Assembly (NCBI GenBank): GCA_037349105.1
Contig: JAYJMM010000036.1
Location: 930,001-994,000, forward strand
From: Limnomonas spitsbergensis
Lineage: Eukaryota; Chlorophyta; Chlorophyceae; Chlamydomonadales
Length of the DNA stretch: 64,000 bases
Direction: 5' to 3'
Shown: positions 1-10,300 of the stretch, in pieces
Layout of the letters: every line of letters starts with the position of its first letter
How positions within the stretch are numbered: the first letter of the stretch is position 1
Made by a program: the position numbers and the translations under genes
The notes under the pieces: generated by a model
Seen by the model: the letters and a program-made list of their open reading frames with translations, nothing else
The model's database searches: none
Told to the model about the DNA's origin: nothing

Positions 1-1860
1 CGTTACCATGAGGCAAAAAGAAAGAAGCAACTTCTTCACGGTGGTTTTCTCTTATGGGTGTGCTTTATTGGCCCAGTGACAGGCTTTGTGGCGGCAAAAT
101 ATTCGAGTCAGCGACTGGTTTGTACTATACTATGCAAGAGTTTTATCGAATAGACATGCATTTTCTGGGCGCATTTCTTAGCATGGAACGTGGTGATCCC
201 TAGAGACATCATGGCTTCAATTGTGTGCTTATTATAAATAGTGCCCGAAGTGCCGATCAAGATTGGAATAGTTTTTATGCTGTTTCGGTGGTGCCCGTTC
301 AAGATCAGTAGCTCAACGAGGTCATTGTGCTGGGTTGAGCAAGCTTTAAACTGGTCTCAGTGTCTCTGCAGTACGTAAATACCCCAATGTGGAGTACAAA
401 GTCCTTATTTGTCCTGTCGTTTGCATTAATAACATGTCAGGCTGCATTTTCGTTTTCATTTGGACGGCTCCAAGTGCTGGTGCCGCAGCGTGGGGGATTA
501 AGTACGAGGGGACTTAATTCATCAGCATGGCTGGTGCTCCTGCTCTCTCACACTTCTCGGCCGTCCCCAGGTCTGCCATGACGATGTCCCCTCCCATGCT
601 GCCTTTCGATACAGCCCTAATCAAAATCCTTCCTGTGCCATGGTGGCGCTCTATGTACATCTTTTGCATTTCGGGGTGCCTGCATGCGCCTGTGATATGG
701 CCTGCACTGTCGTGCTCTGCACACAAGGGGCATTTGTCCGTGGTACTTTTGCTCCACCTGAAAGCCACCTTGTTATTCGAAAGGCATCCATGTCGCCATC
801 GAAGGGCTGTTTTCTTCTCCACCAGAGTGACTCCTGGGTGGTTAAAGAAACTGTTGCTGAGGGTCCCATCAGCAATCGAGTGCAATCGTTGCCACCCTTG
901 AAAGTATACGCTATCGATGTTGGATCGGCCCAGCTTTTGGCGCTCGTGAATGTGTGTCTTCAGGGCACCCTTCAGATCTTCTAATCCTTGCGGCTCTCCC
1001 TGGCTAGGGTCCTCTTCGTCAGGTTTTGTGAAAAGCCAGAAAGAGCCGTACTGCGAGGGTTCGGAGCTCACTGGAACGGTCAGATCGCATTCTCCCTTTG
1101 AGTGGCTGCCCGTTTAGCGACCCCGTCGGCTTTCTCGTTTCCGATATCTCCGTTGTGGGCCTTCACCTTATGGAATTCGACTATTTTTCCTTGGGACGCC
1201 ATGAGCTGGAGTTGGCCCACGATATACTGGAGGAGGTCTCTGTGCTTGTGGTAGGTGAGAGACATGGATCGGATAGCTTTTCGGATTTGGTACAAGGATG
1301 TGGCGCTGTCAACAGCTATTTTGGTCTGTTCTTTCACTAGGGCTCCATAGATTCCTGCCAGCTCGGCTCTGTTTATGGTGTTTGTGGGACCTTCTCCAGC
1401 CGGGTTAAATGGTTAATGGTGATGTCTTGTCGATCGGCAGTGGCGTTCGGGATGTGGAGGCCAGCGCCAGTTAGCTGGATTTTCCTGCCTTCTTTGAGGC
1501 TGGTTTCAATGCAGCTGCAATCAGTGTAGGCTATCTCCCTCCACTTGTTCTTTATCGCGCTATTTTCTTGGAACCACTGGAGGCAATTGCATGCGTCCAC
1601 TAGGTCTACCTCCGGTGCTCTAGGGATGTCAGTGTCCCTTGGAGATCGTTGGAAGGAGCTTGATCCTATTATGGGCTGGGCCTGGCTCTGCTCTCCCTGA
1701 CCTTCTTCCACCCTATCCCCACATGGGGGAGGAGGCTGGGTCCATGTTGCGGTTAGCAGGGGGTTGGCCCTGGCTTGCAGGTGTTTTTCTACATGTGCGA
1801 GGGTTGTGCGGAGCAGTCTGATGAGAAGATCTTGTGTCCACCCGATTTGCTCGGACTGGG
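1..1860 (-). mobile_element. Degenerate RNase H-bearing mobile element, copy A (truncated)
   Basis: This stretch is closely similar to 53961-55836, and the similarity stops abruptly at 1860, just after a shared TTTGCTCGGACTGGG. On the minus strand it encodes pieces of an RNase H domain (a D-C-S where copy B has D-G-S, then a region ending in HKVKAHNGD with a downstream ADGVAKRA). A cysteine/histidine segment follows (CPLCAEHDSAGH, around 514-760). The reading frame is broken: an 8-base duplication near 1405 (gggttaaatggttaatgg) shifts the frame after the first half of RNase H, and the catalytic DGS has become DCS. Loss of the 5' part relative to copy B fits 5' truncation of a non-LTR retroelement. 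The 3' end lies at or beyond the window edge. It is a dead copy. The class (non-LTR) is inferred, because no reverse transcriptase motif is visible. Confidence 0.7.
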
Positions 1861-2304
1861 CCATGCTTTACATTGTTGGTTGCTCCTGGCCCACCCATGC
1901 TGATTGTACTTTGCTTGGCACCGTACAACTGCAGTGGTGATGCACCAGTCCTCGGGCCGCACCGTATTCCGCCACCTCACTGTATCACCGCACCACATTT
2001 CCCCATCATGTAACGTTGATAGATCCGCCCCTAATATGCACCCTTTCCTCTCAACCAACACATGGGCCACTTTGTAGGTGGCGCCGTTTGTTGACGCCTG
2101 CCTGAACGGAGGCTAGCTGACAGCCTTATGTTACGGCATGGTACCAAGTTGTGAGTAGCGGGCGCCTCTCTAAGGCGCCCTGTTCTAAGTATTTACCATA
2201 TTATCTCACTACAGGAATGTGGCGCGACACAGATGCCTTTGGACTTGTTTGCCATCCCGGTCTCTCCTGTTTCCCCTTTATTTTGTGTCCCCCCTTCCTT
2301 TAAG
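1861..2304. other. Unassigned sequence beside the truncated element
   Basis: After the break with copy B at 1860 the sequence is unlike anything else in the window. Only short overlapping open frames without recognisable motifs are present, and no gene is supported. Confidence 0.5.
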
Positions 2305-2490
2305 TCTTTCTTTTCTCCCAACTGAACACTTGAGCGCCCATGCGGCCGAGCCTTCTTGTGCATGGCCCAGAGTTGTAACGTCATTGACTAAATCTTGAGG
2401 AAAGGAGTCAGTGACGTTACACCTCTGAGCCCTGCTCAAAAAAGCTCAGCCGCATGGGCGCGCAATTGTACCGTTGGGAGAAAAGAAAAG
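2305..2490. mobile_element. Fold-back (palindromic) element, about 185 bp
   Basis: The two halves are imperfect reverse complements of each other. The left half runs from TCTTTTCTCCCAA through CCCATGCGGC to TAACGTCATTGAC, and the right half from GTCAGTGACGTTA through GCCGCATGGG to TTGGGAGAAAAG. A loop of about 20 bases around 2393-2408 separates them. One half-unit recurs in diverged form near 4075-4125, 13575-13640 (and the two tandem copies of that site), 43000-43040 and 59720-59780. This points to a small non-coding dispersed element of MITE or fold-back type. No target-site duplication could be assigned. Confidence 0.65.
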
Positions 2491-3056
2491 GAACTGAAGG
2501 TAAGAGGGGAAGAGGGCTCAACAATGCCTACTAGGCTCTGCCCAACACCGCTGACAGCAGCATGTCTCACATAAAGGAGTAAAGCTCGTTAAAAATGCAT
2601 GCTGCCATGATCTTTTAGGTACCTGTTTAGGCCAAAGTGCCCGTCCATCAAATGCACTAGTGAAATATACCTGCTACCTACGGCATCAAAACTCAGGAAG
2701 CAACGAAAGGTCACGATTTGTTGGGGTAGTCATGCCTCCATGTTACCTGTGCTACTCCAAAGGAAAAAATTCCTGAAGTCTGGTATATTCTTCAGGCTAG
2801 TGGTCTTTCCTAGTGCTCGTGCCCTAGGAGGGTACAGGGATCCCCCCCCCCCCCTTTCAGGATTTGTTACCCAGGCAACAGCAATGCCTCCAGGGTGGAG
2901 GCAATGCACACCTACGGCCCAAAAGTAACATAAAAAAAATCCCGGGTCTTCACGCTTGGACGCTAGCCAAAGGCGACAGTCCGATCCATGTACGCCCGTC
3001 TGAAGCAAAATGGCCTGGATGGCGGAGGAGAGCCAGCGCCTTCGGACGAGGTATCC

Positions 3057-3725
3057 TGCCTGGCAAGGGTCTCATAGGTCGAGATCAGTGCATACCCGCT
3101 GGGCCCTGCTGAATGCTCGGCCGCATGGGGCTGGTAGGGAATGGCCAGGGTCTCTAAGGTTGAGAACAGTGCATATCCGCTGAGCCCTGCTGAATGCTCG
3201 GCCGCATGGGGCTGGTCGGGAATGGCCAGGGTCTCTAAGGTTGAGAACAGTGCATATCCGCTGAGCCCTGCTGAATGCTCGGCCGCATGGGGCTGGTCGG
3301 GAATGGCCAGGGTCTCTAAGGTTGAGAACAGTGCATATCCGCTGAGCCCTGCTGAATGCTCGGCCGCATGGGGCTGGTCGGGAATGGTCAGGGTCTCTAA
3401 GGTTGAGAACAGTGCATATCCGCTGAGCCCTGCTGAATGCTCGGCCGCATGGGGCTGGTCGGGAATGGCCAGGGTCTCTAAGGTTGAGAACAGTGCATAT
3501 CCGCTGAGCCCTGCTGAATGCTCGGCCGCATGGGGCTGGTCGGGAATGGCCAGGGTCTCTAAGGATGAGAACAGTGCATATCCGCTGAGCCCTGCTGAAT
3601 GCTCGGCCGCATGGGGCTGGTCGGGAATGGTCAGGGTCTCTAAGGTTGAGAACAGTGCATATCCGCTGAGCCCTGCTGAATGCTCGGCCGCATGGGGCTG
3701 GTCGGGAATGGCCAGGGTCTCTTAG
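3057..3725. repeat. 81-bp satellite, about 8 copies
   Basis: The start points of AATGGCCAGGGTCTC are 81 bases apart (for example 3141 and 3222). Copies from about 3140 to 3725 differ by only a few bases; the leftmost copy is more diverged. Each unit contains a segment (GAGCCCTGCTGAATGCTCGGCCGCATGGGG) that matches the end of the fold-back element at 2305-2490, so the array was probably seeded from that element. Because 81 is a multiple of three, long open frames run through it on both strands. They have no gene-like character. Confidence 0.9.
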
Positions 3726-4385
3726 GTACAAGCCTTCCGAGTTCCCATTCCTCAAGAAGGGGTGCCACTTGGATCCGCCCGCTCAAAGAAAAGGAGGTAC
3801 CTGCACCCCGACCAGATAGGGGGGTGAAGCAGTCAACACAATGAACCAACAGACATGGGGAGCTTACCCGAAATAGGGGATGGGATTTTTAGCACCATTC
3901 AGGTCGTCCTCAAGAATTTTACAGGACATTCATACATGGGGTGCAATTGGATCCCGACGATTGGATCCTGCAAATTGTTTCGGGACAGTAGATTAAAAGT
4001 CCGAGCAACTTGACAGCCTGACAGCCCGACCCATACCTTGCACCATCCCGTCACCCGTGGCTGTGTTTAAGTAATTTTATGACCTTACACCTCTGGGCCA
4101 TGCTGAAATGAAGCTCGGCCACTTCGGCAAACACAAAGTCAGCTAGGAAAGTCAAGGGAGATGGCACAAGAGGAAAGAAGGCCTCGCTTAGGTAAGTGTG
4201 CCCTGGACCACCTTTGGTGTGCCGCCAGTCGACAACCACTGGGGAAATGGGGCCAAACCTTGACCAGGCCGTGGCTGGTCGCCCAAGCAGCAGGGCTAGC
4301 TGCAGTAGGCACTCCTGACTGCATGCTGTAATGTAGCTGAATGGTAGCTGAATGGTAGTTGAAACACGGTGATATAAACACTCAC
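3726..4385. other. Region 3' of the protease gene, last exon probably hidden nearby
   Basis: The protease reading frame leaves exon 9 at 4386 in phase 2, so one more short exon must lie to the left on the minus strand. I could not identify a convincing terminal exon (family members end in a short Y-I-L-F-Y-like strand). The stretch also holds a half fold-back element near 4075-4125. Otherwise nothing is recognised. Confidence 0.4.
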
Positions 4386-7300
4386 CCCTGGTCTACGTTG
4401 CTGCTGTACTCCTGCGTCGACCCAAAGGTGGACTGGATCTGGGACTCCGTGATGCCATCCACGCTCTCATCATCGAAGAAGAGCCAGCTGTTGTGGGACT
4501 TGATGAGGCTGACGTAATGGCCTGAAGGAAGGGCAGGACGGGATATGGATCAAGTGATGGCCTGGGACTGTTTGTGCTGCTTGAAACGGGGGTTGAAACA
4601 TGTTGTGTGTGTCATATTTTCTAATCCCTCAAGTACAAAGTAGGCACGCGTCCCATGTGTGTATTCTGCGCGGTGAATGGACGGTGCCAACCTTTCACCA
4701 ACTCAGCTTCCACACATGTTCATACCTCGACCTTCACACTTGGTCCCTCAGGCAGCCACGACCCAGGCTAAAGCCGAAATGGGAGGCCCCCTCGATCTCC
4801 CCCTTCCAGGGCGCATTCCCCGGTATGAATTTCGTGTTTCTCTGGGTTGATTTTCTTGGGACCCCTATTTCTTGGAACCCCTATTTCTTGGGACCCCTAT
4901 TTTCTTGGGACCCCTATTTTCTTGGGACCCCTATTTTCTTGGGACCCCTATTTTCATGGGACCCCTATTTTCTTGGGACCCCTATTACTTGGGACCCCTA
5001 TTTTCTTGGGACCCCTATTTTCTTGGGACCCCTATTACTTGGGACCCCTATTTTCTTGGGACCCCTATTTTCTTGGGACCCCTATTTTCTTGGGACCCCT
5101 ATTACCTGGGACCCCTATTACTTGGGACTCTGCAAAAAGAAGGGCCTGGACTCCTCTGGTGCACACTCACCATGCGTGGGCCCTAGTTTAGGGTTTAGGG
5201 TTTCTCACTCGCCATGCGAAGGCCTGCTGCCTACGTGCACCACCACGCCTGCCAGGGAGAACATGGAGTCCGCCCCTGTAGGGTTTCTCACTTACCATGC
5301 GTAGGCCCACTGCCCACGTGCACCACCACGCCTGCCAGGGAGAACATGGAGTCCGCCCCCACAGCATCCGCAGTGGTGTTGCTGAGCTTGAGCTCTAGAG
5401 GGAACACGACGCGGTACATCAGCTTGCGCATCCTGCAAATATAAGTACACAATGTGGTACATTGCTTGCCTGTCACGCAACCGGATGTACGCAATGTGGC
5501 ACATCAGCTTGCACACCCTGTAGCAGGCGGTGCAAAGAGCGGTACATCAGCTCGTACATTCCGCAACAGGAGGTACACAATGTGGTACATCAGCTTGCAC
5601 ATTCTGCAGTAGGAAGCAAACAATGTGGAGCCTGCCACATTCAGTTTTTTGAAAGGAGCATGGTGGTAGCATGCAGCACGGTAGCATGGTTGCATTGGGG
5701 CATGGCACATGACCATTTTCAAGGATCAGGCCATCAGACGGGGTGGCTCAAGAGAAATATAATTTAAGTAGCAGTACGGAAGCTAATTTTTGTACGTTAC
5801 ATGAGGAAAGCACAAGTCAATGTAAACAGAGCTGAGCAGAGAAACCCACACCTGTTTCCTCCACAGGTTTCACCCCCAAATGGCAATACAGCCGCTGTAG
5901 CTACAAATCGGCAGCACAAAGGAGCAACCGAGCAGCCCGACAATTCTTATCAAGCCCCCCTCATTCAGCACGTCATACTCACTTGCCCTGTGCCTCAACG
6001 TATTTGAAGCGCTTCAGATGCAGAATGAGGCACTTTGGGACCTGAGGCAAGTTGCATTATTCTTGTCAGTTTTTGTCAGTTTTCCCAGGGGGCTCGTAGC
6101 TTCTTCAGTCCGCTATGTCATTTGAATTTCTTCATTCTCTCAAGTGCTGAGAGGTAAGCCGAGCCTGCGCCTGCAAACCACATTTTATAGGACTGGGCAA
6201 GGCTCAGACAGAAACAGCCGAAACATGAGGCCTCATACAAAGAAGTCCACACATCCCTCCGCTAGCAAGCGCATGGCCACATCTCTCTCAGGTTGCCCTG
6301 ACTGCCATCCATGTCATTGCACTTCCTCCATACCCACTTGTTTAATCAGCATCCGCTTTTGAGCCTCTTGCAGGCAGCAGCAGTGGTCGCAGAAGAATTT
6401 GTCATCCTTGTCCAACATCTCGGTTGCACTAGAGGGGGCGGGGGAAGAAAAGAGGGAAATCAGGCAAACCGTCAAAATCTGTGGGGGGGGGTAAATCAAG
6501 TAACGGTCAAAATCTGCGGGGAGGAACATCAGGTAAACGGTCAAAATCTGTGGTTGACAAAGACTTGCCATCCTTGCGTCATGTACACAAGCGGGGGAGG
6601 AGAGGTGGGCAATGTGGCATGAGGGAGACAGCCAGCAGACTCTGGCCCCTCGCAAAAAGGCATTATACGCGGCTGCAAAAAGGGCCAACTTGGAGGGCTA
6701 GGATAAAGACGAGGGCCATCATGTCTCCCTTGTTTGAATTCAAAGTTCGGTCAAATCCTGCTACACGCATACCCCCTAATGCATACCAATACAAGGAATC
6801 ATGAGTTTGAACTTAAAACTCAGAAGCTCATAACCCTCATTCCAAACCCTAAGCACGAAACCCTTATTCCAAACCCCAAGCATTTAACCCTTATTCCAAC
6901 CTCAAGCATGAAACCCTCGTTTCTCACCTGAAGTTGCGCAGGCAGCTGGTGAGGCTGCAATTCTGGTCGATCTCCAGACTCAGGTCCATGAACTCCTCCT
7001 CCCGCCGTGTCACTGTCTCACACTGCGCACATAAGGCAGGTGGGCAGGCAGGCAGGCAGATAAGCTGGCAGGCAGGTGGACAGGCCGGCAAGTGGACAGG
7101 CAGGTGGTCAGTCAGGCAGGCAGGAAGGTGAGTTGACAGGCAGATGAGCTAGCAGGCAGGTGGACAGGCGGGCAGATGAGCTGGCAGGCAGGTGGACAGG
7201 AAGGCAGGCAGGCAGATGAGCTGGCAGGCAGGTGGACAGGCAGGCAGATGAGCTGGCAGGCAGGTAGACAGGTGAGCTGGCAGGCAGGTGGTCAGGCAGG

Positions 7301-10300
7301 TGGTCAGGCAGGCAGACAGGCAGGCAGATGAGCTGGCAGGCAGGTGGACAGGCAGGCAGACAGGCAGGCAGATGAGCTGGCAGGCAGGTAGACAGGTGAG
7401 CTGGCAGGCAGGTGGTCAGGCAGGTGGTCAGGCAGGCAGACAGGCAGGCAGATGAGCTGGCAGGCAGGTGGACAGGCAGGCAGGTGAGCTGTCAGGCAGG
7501 TGGTCAGGCAGGCAGATGAGCTGGCAGGCAGTTAGACAGGCAGACAGGTGAGCGGGCAGGCAGGTGGTCAGGCAGGCAGGCAGATGAGCTGGCAGGCAGG
7601 TAGACAGGCAGGCAGGTGAGCTGGCAGCAGGTGGTCAGGCAAGCAGACAGGCGGGCAGATGAGCTGGCAGGCAGGAGGACAGGCAGGCAGGTGAGCTGGC
7701 AGGCAGGCAGGTGGTCAGGCAGGCAGGCAGGCAGGCGTTGAAGGATGCTTACCCAGTCATACCACCCGGCTATCATCGCTTCACCCTTGAGGGAAAGCCC
7801 TGGGCCGAGTGTCAAGGACTCAGGGTGCATGTCAGAAGAAGCCCTTCAAGCGCGCCCCGCCTCCTCACCTGCAAGCACCTTGTCTCGTTCACCAGTTTGC
7901 CCTGGAAGATGTCGTGCACCCATGTGGTGTTTGAAGGGGTGCCGGGCGGCAGGGGCGTGCCGCCGCGCCGCCGCTTGTCCTCCTCCTCTAGGATCTCACA
8001 CGCTTGGTTCAACAGGTAGTTCAGGAACTCGTGGGCATCCTGGACAGGGGGGAGGCAACACATGGGAGTGACGGCTGGTCACAAAGGCTGTTGTTTCGAA
8101 AAGTAGCTGAGGAAAGCGTGGGCATCCTGGACAGGAGGGGAGGCAACACATGGGAGTGACGGCTGGTCACAAAAGGCTGTTGTTTCGAAAAGTAGCTGAG
8201 GAAAGCGTGGGCATCTTGGACAGGGGGAGAGGCAACACATGGGAGTGACGGCTTGCCACAAAAGCCTGTTGGTCCGAAAAGTAGCTGAGGAACTCGTGGG
8301 CATCTTGGACAGGGGGGGAGGCAACACATGGGAGTGACGGCTGGTCACAAAAGGCTGTTGTTTCGAAAAGTAGCTGAGGAAAGCGTGGGCATCTTGGACA
8401 GGGGGAGAGGCAACACATGGGAGTGACGGCTTGCCACAAAAGCCTGTTGGTCCGAAAAGTAGCTGAGGAAAGCGTGGGCATCCTAGGGGGGGTGGGGTGT
8501 GTGGCAACAAGACGGGACGGGTTGGTGCCCCGTACACTGAGTCCCGAAAGCTAGGGTAAAGGGATAATACTTTTAGGGTTAAGTGTTTGTGCCCCGTACA
8601 CTGAGTCCCCAAAGCTAAGATGACAGGTTGTGGTCACAAGGCATGATACTTCGGGTTTGTGCAGGCATTAAGGGCAGTGAGTCTATTAGTCGGTACTGGG
8701 TACCACTCGTACCGAAACAAGGTATCGAACATTTGTTGGTCTTGGAGTCCAACGCAGTCGCTCGGTACCGATACAATCCCGAAGAAACGATTGGGAAAAC
8801 TAAGAATCCGGAAATTTGTGCGCCTGTGACGCTTGTTTCAAAATTTTCAGTTCCCAACAATGAATGGCCGACTTAACTGACAGAATCAGGGATGAAGAGA
8901 TCAGTAATCAGGGCCAGCAGCCAAGGGTAATGCCTTAAACAAATTATATCAGTCCTCCTGTTCATCTCGTTAAGATGAAACAAAGCCACTTTAGGTTGGT
9001 GCTCCCAGCTTTCTGTCCTTGACGAAGCGTAAACTGTTCACCCAAGAACCCATAGCTTTCCTCTCAGACAGAACATGATAGCGTCAGAACTTGCTGCTTG
9101 TACTGCCTGGCTCTTCCAAAAATGCTATATGGTGGATGCAACGGCGTTGGAAGAGCAACAAAGTTGGCCCTGGTTGCCCTGCACACCCATCAGACAGGGT
9201 TCGCCCAGTGTTTCAGATTTCAAAATCTTAACTGCATTTTTTGGGAGCAAACGCTGTGAGAAAGTGTGAACATGGGCGCTCGCCTTCTGCAAGCAGACTT
9301 CTTTCGGCTATTGCCAAGGCCGTAATCAATCTGTCTTGCTTTTGCCACGCATTCCTTGCCGCCAATGGCGACCACTCGCCTAGTACAGAAACACTGGTCC
9401 ACACCTGGTGTTGGGAGCTCCGGAAGAGCTCGTTGTCTTTCCTCAGCCGGTTCACAAACTTCCGAGGGCCTAACGCACCCGTTCTTTTTTTTGCCGAATT
9501 GACCTGGAGGTGCGGGGAAAACAGGACAAGCAGCTTTCAATACTTCAAGAGTTGAGGCTTTCCACCCTGACCTCATCTCTCAGAGAGATACGATCAGGAC
9601 TGTGGAACACGATTCAAAATTATGCATATAACCTAACCTTCATGTGGCGATGAGCTGCGGTGGGGAGCTAGCAGGACAGCGGAACATTCTACGATTGAAA
9701 CCCTAAGCCCTATGTGGCAGGGAGAGGTAAACTGGAAAACCAGCCATTGAGTTCATCTTCTTTAAGAAAATAAAAATGATTTTACCATTTACCTTAGATC
9801 CCCTTTTATTTAGGGCAGCTAAATATGTTTTTTTACCGCTTCGCTGCCTTGGGTAAGTCTTACAGATTTATTATGGGCAGGTAAACAAAACCATTTTATT
9901 TGAGCAGTGTTCTACCCCAAGTCCCTCACACAGTCACACACGATACAATCGGGAAACAGGACAGCAACGAGCAGCTGATTCCAGGGTGGAACCGACACTA
10001 TTCCTGGTACGCGCCATTTTGAAGGCAACCAGGACAAGGCGATAAAGTTGGATATGAAGTACTGGTCGTGCAGCAGCACCATTGACAATCAAGATGTAGC
10101 CTAGTAGCCTACAGGCCATCTGCCATGGCTTAGCTCCCACCAGGGGCTCCCCCCTGGCTCCCACCATACCGAAATCCGGATTTTGTGTGCAGGAAAGGGG
10201 TCAAGGGTGTACCACAAAGTGTTCACAACGTTCATTAGCTCTACCTTCACGCACAAATAATTTACTCGAGGGGTGCATGCGGGATTGCGGGGGGTGCATG

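Noticed and set aside
3072..3755. 227-residue repetitive minus-strand ORF and 194-residue plus-strand ORF
   Set aside because: The 81-bp satellite has a unit divisible by three, so open frames appear on both strands without selection.
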